From: Allobacillus halotolerans
GTDB taxonomy: Bacteria; Bacillota; Bacilli; Bacillales; Alkalibacillaceae
DNA: 64,000 nucleotides
NCBI RefSeq assembly: GCF_018967645.1
Contig: NZ_JAHLZF010000007.1
Span: 14,933-78,932 of the forward strand
Direction of reading: 5' to 3'
Made by a program: the position numbers and the translations under genes. The notes below the pieces were generated by a model. That model did not search any database. It was not told where the DNA came from and saw nothing but the letters and a program-made list of their open reading frames with translations. This document shows positions 1 to 9,152 of the stretch, piece after piece. The number at the start of each line of letters is the position of its first letter. Positions within the stretch are counted from its first letter, which is position 1.

Positions 1-244
1 CCCAATCAGATCCCAGTGGAACCAATCTGGATGATGTAGGTATATGCGCCCAACCTCAGGAAATATGGGCCTATCCTGGCGTGTTATGCCCTCGTTTTCT
101 ACATATATGCGACCCAGGCGTCACCGCCGACGCTCCTCGCCTGACACCAACTAAGTGTTAGATGAGACAAAAAACACGCAAGCTCCTTATTTGTTATCCT
201 TGTTTTATACCACAAAAACAAAAAAAGAAAGGAACTGCGTGCAT
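1..244. other. Unassigned DNA at the window edge
   Basis: No convincing gene is seen here. Reading frames of about 50-66 codons exist on both strands but have no credible ribosome binding site or recognisable protein. The stretch from about 60 to 150 is richer in G and C than its surroundings and may be debris of the mobile DNA whose transposase scrap follows at 245. This is a guess from position and composition only. Confidence 0.3.
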
Positions 245-334
245 ATGCATCATAAGATGACCTTACCAGGATTGAAAATCTTTCGCGTGACTGAAACACG
301 AGAAGAGAATGGCTATTATCACATCCATGTCTAA
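245..334 (+). pseudogene. N-terminal scrap of an ISL3-type transposase
   Basis: A 29-codon frame starting at ATG 245 reads MHHKMTLPGLKIFRV and then a short acidic stretch ending in HIHV before a stop. The LPGL-plus-hydrophobic beginning followed by a beta-strand ending in H-x-H-V resembles the very start of ISL3-family transposases, which in full are about 400 residues. A run of A and AGAAAGGA precedes the ATG, as expected for a former gene start. Everything after residue 29 is missing, so nothing functional can be made. The assignment rests on a short motif; a chance resemblance is possible. Confidence 0.4.
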
Positions 335-509
335 CTTGTAAAAATTAACTCAAAAGGTTCATGATTATTGCTGGCAAAAAATCAAACATAATCGGGTATT
401 TAACTGTTCTAATGTCTCTGTTCCGGATTAAATTTTATCAAAGCAATCTTGCTGCGAATGACATTAGCATTCTGTACATATAATCCTCTAAACCAGATTC
501 ATCTCGACA

Positions 510-989
510 CTATTTTTTGAATAAAAAGAAGGCGCCAAGACCGATCAACAAGAAGGGCCAAAATTGTTCAATTTGCATAAAGAGGTAGTCAACCCAACCA
601 AACCATTTCGGTAGCGTGATGGAAGAAATGCCGATTAGTGAAATGATTACCAATATAAGGCCAATCATAACCCCTTGATTTGTTTTGTGTGCGCGGAGTA
701 AGAATGAAAAACCAACAATCAACGTATACATACCCCAGTGATCAATCCAATTATGCCAATGGTGTAAGGCATGAAAATGGATGCCGAGACCAGTAAGAAT
801 ACCTCCCGGCAAAATGGATTCCGGTTGTTTATTTAAATATCCTTGTGCTAAAAAAGCCATTCCCAAAATGATTAAAATGGTAGGCCATGTATCAAAACGG
901 GAAAGAATTGGTATAGAATACTGTTGTAAAACAAAAAATAGTCCAAATCCGATTAATAAGACTCCGATAAATGTTTTGGATTGTTTCAA
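510..989 (-). CDS. Small multi-pass membrane protein, LiaF/LiaI-like transmembrane region
   Basis: 159 residues, almost entirely hydrophobic, with about five or six membrane segments. The repeated pattern of a helix ending in LIGLG/LIIGFG followed by W-P-hydrophobic (TWPTILIILG, FWPFLLIGLG) is the signature of the LiaI/LiaF-like transmembrane region found in Firmicute envelope-stress proteins. No soluble C-terminal LiaF domain is present, so it is a stand-alone membrane part. The start is a TTG at 989, preceded on the minus strand by AGGGAGTGG, which is a usable ribosome binding site. The gene is transcribed away from hemA. Its substrate or partner is unknown; a role in sensing or buffering envelope stress is only family-based inference. 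Confidence 0.7.
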   Translation of the reverse strand: MKQSKTFIGVLLIGFGLFFVLQQYSIPILSRFDTWPTILIILGMAFLAQGYLNKQPESILPGGILTGLGIHFHALHHWHNWIDHWGMYTLIVGFSFLLRAHKTNQGVMIGLILVIISLIGISSITLPKWFGWVDYLFMQIEQFWPFLLIGLGAFFLFKK

Positions 990-1177
990 AAAACCACTCC
1001 CTAAACGGTTTTCTTGCTGTAACTCATCGGTTATGATAGGCTACTATATGGAATTAAAATCATTCTAATATAATATAAGTTTCATAATTCGTTCAAAGTA
1101 GTTAGCAAGTGAGCGATACTTTGTTTGTTATACTGAATTCATAGATGATTGTACGATAAATGAGGGGTGAAAGAAAG

Positions 1178-2542
1178 ATGCATTTTATTGTATTGAGCGT
1201 CAACTACCGAACAGCCCCGGTTGAAATCCGTGAAAAACTGGCTTTTTCAGATGAACATTTAAGTGAAACAATGCTCGAGTTAAACCAAGAAAAGAGTATT
1301 CTTGAGAACGTAATTGTTTCCACCTGTAATCGAACAGAGTTATACGTCGTAGCGGATCAATTACACACAGGGCGTTATTATGTAAAACGGTTCTTAGCTA
1401 ACCAATTCTCATTAGAACTCGATTATGTTAAAAAATATATTGAAATTAAAGAAGAGACCGATGCAGTACGTCATTTGATGAAGGTGACAGCAGGACTCGA
1501 TTCGATGGTCTTAGGAGAAACACAAATTCTCGGGCAAGTTCGAAAAGCTTTTCAGGTTGCTCAAGAAGTTGAGTCTTCAGGTTTGATCTTCAATCAACTA
1601 TTCAAACAAGCAGTTACGGTAGCGAAGCGAGCTCATCGCGAAACAGCGATCGGTGAAAATGCTGTTTCCATTAGTTACGCCGCAGTAGAATTAGGAAAAC
1701 AAATTTTTAGTGACCTAAAAGAACAGCATGTTGCCATATTAGGTGCAGGAAAAATGGGCGAGCTCGCAGTAAAGAATCTACATGGTTCTGGGATTCAACA
1801 AATTACCGTTATTAATAGAACTTATGAAAAGGCGAAAGAAGTCGCTGATAAGTTTGAAGGCTTTTCTAAGTCTATGGACGAACTTGATGATGTCCTGCAA
1901 GAAGCGGATATTCTTATTACATCCGCATCGACGGATTCCTTTATTATTACGCGAGAACAGTTAGCACCATTAGTTAGTCGTCGAAATGGAAAGCCATTAT
2001 TCTTAATAGACATTTCCGTACCACGAAACATCGATCCATCTGTAAATGATTTGGACGGTGTGATTGTTTATGACATCGACGATCTTCGAGGAGTCATTAA
2101 TAAAAACCTGGAAGAGAGACAGAGAGCTGCGAATGCAATTGAACAAATGATTGATACAGAGTTGGATGAATTCAACGAATGGATTCAAACACTAGGCGTC
2201 GTTCCGGTGATTTCAGCATTGCGCAATAAAGCTCTTTCCATTCAGGAGACGACCATGGCATCTATTGAACGGAAGATGCCTGACTTAACCGATCGAGAAA
2301 GAAAAGTATTGAATAAGCATACGAAAAGTATCATCAATCAAATGTTGAAAGAGCCTATTCTTCAAGCGAAAGAAATGGCTGGCGACGAAGAAGCCGAAGA
2401 GATGCTGAAATTATTTGTTAAGATCTTCGGGATCGAAGAAGAGGTCCAAGAAGAATTGGAATTCCAAAATAATAAACATCATAGTCATAAAACAGTTAGT
2501 CAATCCCTACCGATTGCTGGCTTGATCAAAGCAATTCAATAA
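1178..2542 (+). CDS. hemA: Glutamyl-tRNA reductase
   Basis: 454 residues. Reduces glutamyl-tRNA(Glu) with NADPH to glutamate-1-semialdehyde, the first committed step of tetrapyrrole synthesis. The catalytic cysteine is C50 in [10 protein letters not shown], the nucleotide-binding motif [10 protein letters not shown] lies near residue 190, and the C-terminal dimerisation helix follows. The start was placed at ATG 1178 because GAGGGGTGA lies at the right distance upstream; an in-frame ATG at 1160 overlaps that site and gives an unlikely 6-residue extension. Unlike in B. subtilis, hemX does not follow and a terminator separates hemA from hemCDBL, so hemA appears to be its own transcription unit. 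The two gene sets still supply one pathway. Confidence 0.97.
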   Translation: MHFIVLSVNYRTAPVEIREKLAFSDEHLSETMLELNQEKSILENVIVSTCNRTELYVVADQLHTGRYYVKRFLANQFSLELDYVKKYIEIKEETDAVRHLMKVTAGLDSMVLGETQILGQVRKAFQVAQEVESSGLIFNQLFKQAVTVAKRAHRETAIGENAVSISYAAVELGKQIFSDLKEQHVAILGAGKMGELAVKNLHGSGIQQITVINRTYEKAKEVADKFEGFSKSMDELDDVLQEADILITSASTDSFIITREQLAPLVSRRNGKPLFLIDISVPRNIDPSVNDLDGVIVYDIDDLRGVINKNLEERQRAANAIEQMIDTELDEFNEWIQTLGVVPVISALRNKALSIQETTMASIERKMPDLTDRERKVLNKHTKSIINQMLKEPILQAKEMAGDEEAEEMLKLFVKIFGIEEEVQEELEFQNNKHHSHKTVSQSLPIAGLIKAIQ

Positions 2543-2581
2543 ATCTAATGATATGTTTAGCGAATATAGACTAACGATGAC

Positions 2582-2622
2582 AAAACAACCAGGAGGCAGT
2601 CTTAGTCTTCTGGTTGTTTTAT
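2582..2622 (+). terminator. Terminator (or attenuator) after hemA
   Basis: AAAACAACCAG and CTGGTTGTTTT form an 11-bp perfect stem around a 17-base loop, and the last T residues serve as the U tract. It stands about 40 bases after the hemA stop and about 110 before hemC, so it would uncouple the two parts of the haem pathway. Confidence 0.8.
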
Positions 2623-2668
2623 CTATGCAAGCGTAAAGAATGCCAAGAGAACAAACATGGGATTATCT

Positions 2669-2697
2669 TTTACAAATAGATATAACTTTATTACTAT
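2669..2697 (+). promoter_or_regulatory. Likely vegetative promoter of hemCDBL
   Basis: TTTACA (2669) and TACTAT (2692) are 17 bases apart, placed after the hemA terminator and 35 bases before the hemC start. The -10 box is imperfect (4 of 6), so this is a moderate call supported mainly by the need for a start site downstream of the terminator. Confidence 0.45.
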
Positions 2698-2731
2698 TAA
2701 TGATAGATAGTAATTCTAGGAGGAGTTTGAC

Positions 2732-3664
2732 ATGCGAAATATTGTCGTTGGTACAAGAAGAAGTAATCTAGCCCTCACTCAAACGGAATGGGTTATTAAT
2801 GAATTGAAGAAAAAGACAAATGACTATACATTCGAAGTAAAGAAGATTGTGACTACAGGAGACCGTATTCAAAGCGTAACGCTTTCTAAAGTCGGTGGAA
2901 AAGGTCTTTTCGTAAAAGAAATCGAAAAAGCAATGTACGACCATGAGATTGATTTGGCTGTACATAGTATGAAAGATATTCCATCTGAGATGCCAGAAGG
3001 TTTGACGATTGGATGTATTCCTGAGCGTGAAGACCACCGGGATGCGTATATTGCAAAAGACCATGTGAAGCTAGATGACCTACCAGAAGGGGCAATTATC
3101 GGAACGAGTAGTTTACGACGAGGTGCACAATTACTTGCCTATCGACCTGACTTAGAAATTAAGTGGATTAGAGGGAACATTGAAACACGCCTCCGTAAGT
3201 TGGAAGAAGAAGATTACGATGCCATTCTGTTGGCTGCGGCTGGACTGAAACGCGTCGGCTGGGACCCTAGCATTGTCACTGAATTTTTAGAATCAGATGT
3301 CTGCTTACCGGCTATTGGTCAAGGTGCCCTAGCGTTAGAATGTCGTGAAGATGACACTGAACTACTTGAACTGATCCAGCAAATTAATGACGAATATACT
3401 GAAAAAACAGTGAAGGCAGAACGTAAGCTACTCAATATGCTGGAAGGTAGTTGCCAGGTTCCAATTGCAGGATATGCAACGCTTGAAGACGATGAAATTG
3501 AGATCCGTGGGTTAGTCGCTTCCTCTGATGGCAAAACGGTCATTCAATCAACAAGAAGAGCGAAAGATCCAATTGAAGCAGGTCGACTAGTTGCTGAAGA
3601 CTTAATCGAGCAAGGTGCTGAGAAATTAGTTGCGGAAGCAAAAGCGGAAATGGATGAATCCTAA
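2732..3664 (+). CDS. hemC: Porphobilinogen deaminase (hydroxymethylbilane synthase)
   Basis: 310 residues, the usual length. Joins four porphobilinogen molecules into hydroxymethylbilane. The N-terminal [15 protein letters not shown] and the HSMKDIP motif are diagnostic, and the cysteine in [13 protein letters not shown] carries the dipyrromethane cofactor. AGGAGG ends eight bases before ATG 2732. The stop codon overlaps the hemD ATG by one base, so the two are translationally coupled. First gene of the hemCDBL cluster. Confidence 0.97.
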   Translation: MRNIVVGTRRSNLALTQTEWVINELKKKTNDYTFEVKKIVTTGDRIQSVTLSKVGGKGLFVKEIEKAMYDHEIDLAVHSMKDIPSEMPEGLTIGCIPEREDHRDAYIAKDHVKLDDLPEGAIIGTSSLRRGAQLLAYRPDLEIKWIRGNIETRLRKLEEEDYDAILLAAAGLKRVGWDPSIVTEFLESDVCLPAIGQGALALECREDDTELLELIQQINDEYTEKTVKAERKLLNMLEGSCQVPIAGYATLEDDEIEIRGLVASSDGKTVIQSTRRAKDPIEAGRLVAEDLIEQGAEKLVAEAKAEMDES

Positions 3665-4440
3665 TGAGTGCAACACCCAGAGAAGTACGGGTTTTTCTAT
3701 CCAGACACTCCTCACAGGCAGAAAAATTCACCGAACCGTTGAAAGATGCACCGTGTGATGTTTCCTGTGTACCTGTGATTGAAACGGAGATCTGGAAGAG
3801 AGAAGAAAATGTACAGTTTTTAAAGCGTTTCAATGAATTTGATTGGCTTTTCTTTACGAGCGCAAAAGGTGTCCGGTTTTTTTATGAAACAATCGCCTGG
3901 TTAGGTTATGACATGATCGATTTGTCTAATAAAAAAATAGCTGCAGTCGGTACAGGTACTGCAGCTGAAATTGAAAAAAAAGGCCTAACTGTTCACTTCA
4001 TACCGAGTACATTCGATGCTGAACATATGGGAGAAGAATTTCTCGAAATTGACAGACCTAAAAATGTATTATTAATAAAAGGGGAATTGTCGAAAACAAC
4101 GATTGATGAAAAGTTTGAACGGCAACAACTTTCTTTTGAGAATATGTATGTTTATCGAACGGTGATCAATTTCTCAGCACAGGAGCAATTAAACCAGCTA
4201 TATAAAGAGCGGCCGTTTGATTACTATGTTTTCACTTCACCATCATCTATTCATGCCTTTTTTACATTATTAGATCAGACGCCAGGAGAAATATACGAAA
4301 AGCCATGTTTTTGCATCGGTGCAACTACCCAAGAAGAGGCACTTCAGACAGGTTTTACAAAAACGTATGTACCAGAAGAGTATACACTTCACGGGTTGGC
4401 CGACCGTGTGAAGCAAGTGCTTGAGGAGGAATTAAAATGA
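3664..4440 (+). CDS. hemD: Uroporphyrinogen-III synthase
   Basis: 258 residues. Closes hydroxymethylbilane to uroporphyrinogen III with inversion of ring D. This family is poorly conserved; the assignment rests on size, the two-lobed pattern with [13 protein letters not shown] near residue 60 and [14 protein letters not shown] near 190, and its place between hemC and hemB with overlapping ends on both sides (1 base with hemC, an ATGA-type overlap with hemB). No other HemD candidate is in the window. Confidence 0.92.
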   Translation: MSATPREVRVFLSRHSSQAEKFTEPLKDAPCDVSCVPVIETEIWKREENVQFLKRFNEFDWLFFTSAKGVRFFYETIAWLGYDMIDLSNKKIAAVGTGTAAEIEKKGLTVHFIPSTFDAEHMGEEFLEIDRPKNVLLIKGELSKTTIDEKFERQQLSFENMYVYRTVINFSAQEQLNQLYKERPFDYYVFTSPSSIHAFFTLLDQTPGEIYEKPCFCIGATTQEEALQTGFTKTYVPEEYTLHGLADRVKQVLEEELK

Positions 4441-5414
4441 GTAATACATTTGACCGGCATAGACGGCTAAGAAGAACACCCGCTATGCGTGATTTAGTAA
4501 GAGAGACACAATTGCATAAAGAAGATCTTATTTATCCGTTGTTTGTTTTGGAAGAGAACGGACAACGAAATGAAGTATCATCCATGCCAGGAGTGTATCA
4601 AGTTTCACTGGATCGGTTAGCAGAAGAATTGAAAGAGATTAACGCGCTAGGAATCCAAGCTGTGCTTTTGTTTGGCATACCCAAAGAGAAGGATGAAGTT
4701 GGTTCACAGGCATATGACAGTGAAGGGATCATCCAGCAAGCAACCCGTTTAATCAAAAAAGAATACCCTGAAATGCTCGTCGTTGCGGATACTTGCTTGT
4801 GTGAATATACTTCACATGGACATTGCGGTGTCATTCACGATGAATATGTCGACAATGATGCCTCTCTACCATTACATGTACAGACTGCTGTATCTCAAGC
4901 TGAAGCAGGTGCTGACATTATTGCCCCGTCAAACATGATGGATGGTTTCGTTAAAGAAATTCGGAAAGGATTAGACGAAGCAGGATTTGAAAACATTCCG
5001 ATTATGTCTTATGCAGTAAAATATGCTTCTGCTTTTTACGGTCCGTTTCGCGATGCGGCCGATAGTACACCACAATTCGGCGATCGGAAAACGTATCAAA
5101 TGGACCCGGCTAACCGCATTGAAGCATTGCGTGAAGCAGATTCGGATGTTGAGGAAGGGGCAGATTTTCTCATCGTCAAACCGGCACTTAGTTACCTTGA
5201 CATTGTCAGAGAGGTAAGAGATCGGTATACATTGCCTGTTGTAGCTTATAATGTGAGTGGTGAATATTCATTGATCAAAGCAGCGGCACAAAATGGCTGG
5301 GTCGACGAAAAAGCCATTGTTATGGAAAAGATAACTTCCATGAAGCGGGCAGGTGCTGATTTGATTATCACTTATTTTGCAAAAGATGTCGCAAAATGGT
5401 TAAGTGAATCCTAA
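4437..5414 (+). CDS. hemB: Delta-aminolevulinic acid dehydratase (porphobilinogen synthase)
   Basis: 325 residues. Condenses two 5-aminolevulinate molecules to porphobilinogen. The cysteine-rich [16 protein letters not shown] is the zinc-binding type of active-site segment, and the two Schiff-base lysines are seen in [13 protein letters not shown] and [18 protein letters not shown] sits at the end of hemD just before ATG 4437. The order hemC-hemD-hemB-hemL is that of B. subtilis. Confidence 0.97.
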   Translation: MSNTFDRHRRLRRTPAMRDLVRETQLHKEDLIYPLFVLEENGQRNEVSSMPGVYQVSLDRLAEELKEINALGIQAVLLFGIPKEKDEVGSQAYDSEGIIQQATRLIKKEYPEMLVVADTCLCEYTSHGHCGVIHDEYVDNDASLPLHVQTAVSQAEAGADIIAPSNMMDGFVKEIRKGLDEAGFENIPIMSYAVKYASAFYGPFRDAADSTPQFGDRKTYQMDPANRIEALREADSDVEEGADFLIVKPALSYLDIVREVRDRYTLPVVAYNVSGEYSLIKAAAQNGWVDEKAIVMEKITSMKRAGADLIITYFAKDVAKWLSES

Positions 5415-5428
5415 GGAGGTCTTTCAAT

Positions 5429-6718
5429 ATGAATCGTTATGAAAAATCCCAGAAATTATTTGAAGAAGCAAAAGATTTATTACCAGGGGGAGTCAACTCT
5501 CCGGTTCGTTCGTTCAAATCAGTCGATATGACACCTATTTATACGGAAAAAGGTAAGGGTTCGCGCATATTTGATGTGGATGGTAATGAGTATATTGATT
5601 ATGTGCTCAGTTGGGGACCTTTAATTGTTGGACACGCTCACGATGCGGTTGTCTCCAAGTTAAAAGAAGTGATGGAAAAAGGAACGAGTTTCGGTACAAA
5701 CGTCGAGTATGAAAATGAACTGGCGAAGATTGTGATCGATCGTGTACCTTCTATCGAAAAAGTCCGGATGGTTAACTCGGGTACAGAAGCTACAATGAGT
5801 GCACTTCGTTTAGCTCGGGGATATACAGGAAGAGATAAAATTTTAAAATTCGAAGGGAACTACCACGGTCACGGTGACTCGCTTTTAATCAAGGCTGGTT
5901 CCGGCGTCGCGACGTTAGGATTGCCGGATAGTCCCGGAGTACCTAAGTCAATTGCTCAAAATACCATTACTGTTCCATATAACGATATGGAAAGTGTGCG
6001 CTATGTTTTTGAACAATACGGCGATGAATTAGCAGCAGTCATTGTTGAACCGGTCTCTGGAAATATGGGTGTTGTACCACCAGTTAATGATTTCTTACAA
6101 AACTTACGCAAAATTACCGAAGATCACGGAACATTACTCATTTTTGATGAGGTCATGACAGGTTTCCGTGTTGGTTATAACTGTGCGCAAGGTCATTTCG
6201 GTGTCACACCAGATTTAACATGTCTCGGAAAAGTTATTGGTGGCGGACTTCCTGTAGGTGCCTACGGCGGTAAAAAAGAAATTATGCAACGAATCGCTCC
6301 AGAAGGCGATATTTATCAAGCAGGCACATTATCCGGTAACCCACTTGCTATGGCAGCAGGTATTGCAACCTTAAATCAATTGACAGAAGAGTCATATGAT
6401 GCGATTAATGAAAAAGCCGACCGCCTTGTTGAAGGACTTCAGGAAGCGGCTAAAGAATATGGTGTTCCATTACAAGTAAACCGTGCAGGCTCTATGCTTG
6501 GCTTCTTCTTTACTGATGAAGAAGTGATCAATTTCGAAAAAGCACAAACGTCTGATCTCAAATGGTTTGCTACGTATTATCGTTTAATGGCAGAGCAAGG
6601 AATTTTCCTTCCACCTTCACAGTTCGAGGGAATGTTCCTATCGACTGAACATACAATGGATGAAATTGAGCAGACCATTGAAGCTGCACGTAATGCATTT
6701 AAAAAATACAATAAGTAA
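5429..6718 (+). CDS. hemL: Glutamate-1-semialdehyde 2,1-aminomutase
   Basis: 429 residues, PLP enzyme of aminotransferase fold class I. Converts glutamate-1-semialdehyde made by HemA to 5-aminolevulinate, the substrate of Hem[14 protein letters not shown] at the N-terminus, [20 protein letters not shown] and the PLP lysine in [16 protein letters not shown] identify it. AAGGAGGT lies seven bases before ATG 5429. It ends the cluster and is followed by a strong terminator. HemL of this type exists in one or two copies in Bacillaceae (hemL and gsaB); the operon position makes this the biosynthetic copy. Confidence 0.96.
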   Translation: MNRYEKSQKLFEEAKDLLPGGVNSPVRSFKSVDMTPIYTEKGKGSRIFDVDGNEYIDYVLSWGPLIVGHAHDAVVSKLKEVMEKGTSFGTNVEYENELAKIVIDRVPSIEKVRMVNSGTEATMSALRLARGYTGRDKILKFEGNYHGHGDSLLIKAGSGVATLGLPDSPGVPKSIAQNTITVPYNDMESVRYVFEQYGDELAAVIVEPVSGNMGVVPPVNDFLQNLRKITEDHGTLLIFDEVMTGFRVGYNCAQGHFGVTPDLTCLGKVIGGGLPVGAYGGKKEIMQRIAPEGDIYQAGTLSGNPLAMAAGIATLNQLTEESYDAINEKADRLVEGLQEAAKEYGVPLQVNRAGSMLGFFFTDEEVINFEKAQTSDLKWFATYYRLMAEQGIFLPPSQFEGMFLSTEHTMDEIEQTIEAARNAFKKYNK

Positions 6719-6729
6719 GTAATGAAAGA

Positions 6730-6767
6730 CCGAACGATTTGGATAAATCAATCGTTCGGTTTTCTTT
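6730..6767 (+). terminator. Terminator of hemCDBL
   Basis: CCGAACGATT pairs perfectly with AATCGTTCGG across a 10-base loop and is followed by TTTTCTTTATTTT. It starts 11 bases after the hemL stop. Confidence 0.92.
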
Positions 6768-6799
6768 ATTTTACTGACACTTCGTAACACTTTGCCTCG

Positions 6800-6828
6800 A
6801 CCCACAGAACATAAGAAGACAACTGCGA
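6800..6828. repeat. Decayed core of the 25.9-kb MITE-like element
   Basis: ACCCACAGAACATAAG followed by GACAACTGCGA matches the core of the complete element at 25980-26009 at about 23 of 30 aligned positions (ACCCA.AG..CATAAG..GACA.CTGCGA). The terminal inverted repeats are not recognisable here. The rest of 6768-6938 shows no gene. It lies about 110 bp before a 21-bp tandem array, as does a third copy at 35.6 kb. Confidence 0.5.
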
Positions 6829-6938
6829 CCATAATAAAGTTTTCTATGGCTCGAGATGTGTGTTTGTTGATCCATTATGAAATTATATGACATTGGTGTC
6901 TGACAATTAATAGGCTAGCTCCAATTTGGCAGATCCAA

Positions 6939-7190
6939 CATCAACAGTCATCAGCCGCACTTCAGCAGTGAGGATCGAAACATCAGCAGTCATCAGCCAG
7001 ACTTCAGCAGTGAAGAGCGAAACATCAGCAGTTATCAGCCGGACTTCAGCAGTGAAGAGCGAAACTTCAGCAGTTATCAGCCGCACTTCAGCAGTGAAGA
7101 GCAAAACTTCAGCAGTTATCAGCCGGACTTCAGCAGATAAGAACAAAACTTCAGCAGTCAGACTCAACCATCAATAGTCGTCCGTTGCAT
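6939..7190. repeat. Tandem array, exact 21-bp period, 12 units
   Basis: Units begin at 6939 and every 21 bases after that to 7170. All start C(T/A)TCA(G/A)CAG or a close variant. Two unit types alternate for most of the array: one ends in T(T/C)ATCAGCC(G/A)(G/C)A, the other in TGA(A/G)GA(G/T)CGAAA, giving a 42-bp dimer. The last units (7128, 7149, 7170) are degraded. Because 21 is a multiple of 3, open frames cross the array on both strands, but none has a ribosome binding site. The rest of the gap, 7191-7469, contains only a possible sporulation promoter. Confidence 0.95.
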
Positions 7191-7363
7191 TTGCATTCAC
7201 TTGACTGCAAACGTCTGCATGTTTTGATTCCATCTTCGACAATGTTAATAAAACATTCCTCTTAGCATCAATTACTTTTGACCAAAAAGATCAATCAATC
7301 CCTTTTCTTAATTCTGAGCATAACTGAAAATTACTCCCGAAAGTGCTTTCTTTAATGAAGTTT

Positions 7364-7392
7364 TCATTTTATCGAATATGAATCATATAGAT
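7364..7392 (+). promoter_or_regulatory. Possible sigma-E (mother-cell) promoter of spoVID
   Basis: TCATTTT at 7364, 13 bases, then CATATAGAT at 7384 resembles the sigma-E pattern (ATA-rich -35, CATA...T -10). spoVID is a sigma-E gene in B. subtilis, which supports but does not prove the call. Confidence 0.4.
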
Positions 7393-7469
7393 TAGAGAAA
7401 GGTTCTGTTTTCTTTGATGCGAATATCAAATCACACAGGATTTGAAAAAAGGATATAGGGAGGATGCTT

Positions 7470-8588
7470 ATGACCAACAGTAAGGAACCATATGCATTTA
7501 AAATTTATGAAAAAATTAATTTTCGACAAGGAGAAGAGGTGGATGACCTTTACAGTATCTCAATCGATCCCGAGGTAGATGTCATCCAAGAATCGAATTA
7601 TATTCAGTTAAGAGGAGTACTGATTGTTTCGGGGGATTATCAAACTATGCCAAAAAAAGAACCCCTGTACATTGTTGATGACGAAGAGGAGAATGTTGTA
7701 CAGCAAGTACGAACGTTGGACAATGGATTTATGACTTTTCAGTATCCAATTCCAGTGGATATTACGGTTCCGACAGACCGTGTGCAAACGGATCATCGTG
7801 TTGAAGTAAAGGTAGATTTCTTTGATTATGAACTTCCAGAACCTCATACATTAAATATTCAATCAAGTATTCGAATCGATGGGATTTCGGAACGGGAAGC
7901 AGAAGACGTCTATCCTGAACAATCTGCACCTTCTGATTTTGAATTAAAAGAGTTCCCAACCTTTCAAGATCAACAAGAAGATTCCAACCAATCTGATGAG
8001 CAGGAAGTAAATGCGGAAGCAGAACAAACGGCAGAACAAGAAACAGCCCAGCAGGAAGAAGAGCCATTTGAAGAAGTCGCCAATACAACGGATTCTGAAG
8101 AAGAACAAAAAGGAAGAGAATTTTTCAAAAAAGATAAGTCACAAACATTTGCTGAGTTCTTCAATAAAAAGAAATCCAATGAAGATGAATTAGAAGAAAA
8201 ACATGAAGAAAAAGCAGAGGCTAAGAAAACTGACACAGATTTGTACAAAAAAGAACATGCGGAATCGACTGAAGTAGATCACGAGGACACTGACTTTGAT
8301 GATTATGAAGTGAGTGCGATTGATCCAGAAACAAAAGAAGAAACTGAAGTAGGTCAGAAAAAAGAAGCCAGTGGGTTAAGTTATTTATCCAAATTCTTTC
8401 GAAACGACGAGCCTACATCTTCACAATTGACAGTTCGTTTTGTTCAAAAAAATGAAACATTGGAATCGATAGCTGAATTCTATAACTTACCTTCTTCGAA
8501 ACTGGAACGAGTGAACAATTTAGATGATTCTACTGCGCTTGAGGAAGGCGATGTTATTTATGTTCCGAAAACTGCAAAAAAAAGTTAA
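7470..8588 (+). CDS. spoVID: Spore coat assembly protein SpoVID
   Basis: 372 residues. SpoVID encases the forespore and docks SafA during coat assembly. The N-terminal folded domain (about 1-130, FKIYEKINFRQGEEVDDLYS onward), a long acidic low-complexity linker rich in E, Q and K (about 135-310) and a C-terminal LysM domain (about 322-370, VRFVQKNETLESIAEFYNL ... GDVIYVPK) match the family. The position after hemL and before valS is that of B. subtilis; ysxE, normally between spoVID and valS, is absent. ATG 7470 is chosen because AGGGAGG stands six bases upstream; the ATG at 7464 directly abuts that site. Confidence 0.93.
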   Translation: MTNSKEPYAFKIYEKINFRQGEEVDDLYSISIDPEVDVIQESNYIQLRGVLIVSGDYQTMPKKEPLYIVDDEEENVVQQVRTLDNGFMTFQYPIPVDITVPTDRVQTDHRVEVKVDFFDYELPEPHTLNIQSSIRIDGISEREAEDVYPEQSAPSDFELKEFPTFQDQQEDSNQSDEQEVNAEAEQTAEQETAQQEEEPFEEVANTTDSEEEQKGREFFKKDKSQTFAEFFNKKKSNEDELEEKHEEKAEAKKTDTDLYKKEHAESTEVDHEDTDFDDYEVSAIDPETKEETEVGQKKEASGLSYLSKFFRNDEPTSSQLTVRFVQKNETLESIAEFYNLPSSKLERVNNLDDSTALEEGDVIYVPKTAKKS

Positions 8589-8773
8589 ATCCATTTGGAC
8601 CGAAACATAATGAAGATTCCTATAAAAATAATACACAAAAACATATCCAATGTCGTAGGTAAAAACAGTGTACGTAAAACCTGATAGCAGACGACTGGGA
8701 GAATAGAGTATTCCACAACGATAATGACTCGGCGAAACCCATGAGGGAACCGGTAGCGATGATATTTACCCAC
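8585..8773 (-). CDS. Small basic-headed membrane protein, unknown function
   Basis: 62 residues. It begins with GTG at 8773, preceded on the minus strand by AAAAGGAGGT seven bases upstream, one of the best ribosome binding sites in the window, which argues for a real gene. The N-terminus is basic and aromatic (GKYHRYRFPHGFRR), followed by two hydrophobic segments (about 17-36 and 41-57) and a short basic end RSKWI. Its stop overlaps the spoVID stop by three bases, tail to tail. It lies where ysxE would be expected but is on the other strand and unrelated in size. I do not recognise the family. Confidence 0.65.
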   Translation of the reverse strand: MGKYHRYRFPHGFRRVIIVVEYSILPVVCYQVLRTLFLPTTLDMFLCIIFIGIFIMFRSKWI

Positions 8774-8832
8774 TCGGATGACCTCCTTTTGTATAGAATA
8801 TGAAAAATGCGGTAACACTGTGTATTAATTCA

Positions 8833-8861
8833 TTGATTTTGATGCATTCGTTGTTTATAAT
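8833..8861 (+). promoter_or_regulatory. Promoter of the valS T-box leader
   Basis: TTGATT (8833) and TATAAT (8856) with a 17-base spacer, about 10 bases before the leader begins. Confidence 0.75.
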
Positions 8862-8867
8862 AATGAT

Positions 8868-9124
8868 AATCGAATAAACGTAAATGCCGTAGGAGAAGAG
8901 TACAGGTTGAACACCGACAGAGAGGGAAACAATTGCTGAAAGTTTCCTCGGATTGAAAACTTGGAAGGTCGCTCTGAATTGGCAGCTTCTTTGAAATGAT
9001 AGTAGAAGAAGACGGGAAAACCGTTAACAGGTGAGATGCACAGTGTAATTATGCTGTGAACAAAGGTGGTACCGCGAAATTTAAATCTTTTCGTCCTTTT
9101 TATAAGGATGGAAAGATTTTTTTA
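8868..9124 (+). ncRNA. T-box riboswitch, valine (valS leader)
   Basis: A tRNA-sensing leader. The T-box sequence AGGTGGTACCGCGAAA is at about 9064-9079 and overlaps the antiterminator. A terminator follows: AAATCTTT at 9083-9090 pairs with AAAGATTT, ending in a T run. Stem I runs from about 8890, with GGAAAC/GTTTCC as an internal helix. The probable specifier triplet is GTC at 8968-8970 (followed by a G), a valine codon, pairing with the tRNA(Val) anticodon. Uncharged tRNA(Val) should favour antitermination and valS expression. The specifier position was judged by eye. Confidence 0.92.
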
Positions 9125-9152
9125 TTTTCATAATATAAAAGGAGGAAATGAA

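Noticed and set aside
3-158. Open frame of about 50 codons at the left edge
   Set aside because: Composition is unlike the real genes and no family or start is visible; it could be transposon debris.
6926-7177. 83-codon frame of T-S-A-V-I-S repeats (and its antisense partner)
   Set aside because: Same reason: 21-bp phasing keeps several frames open; no start signal is seen.
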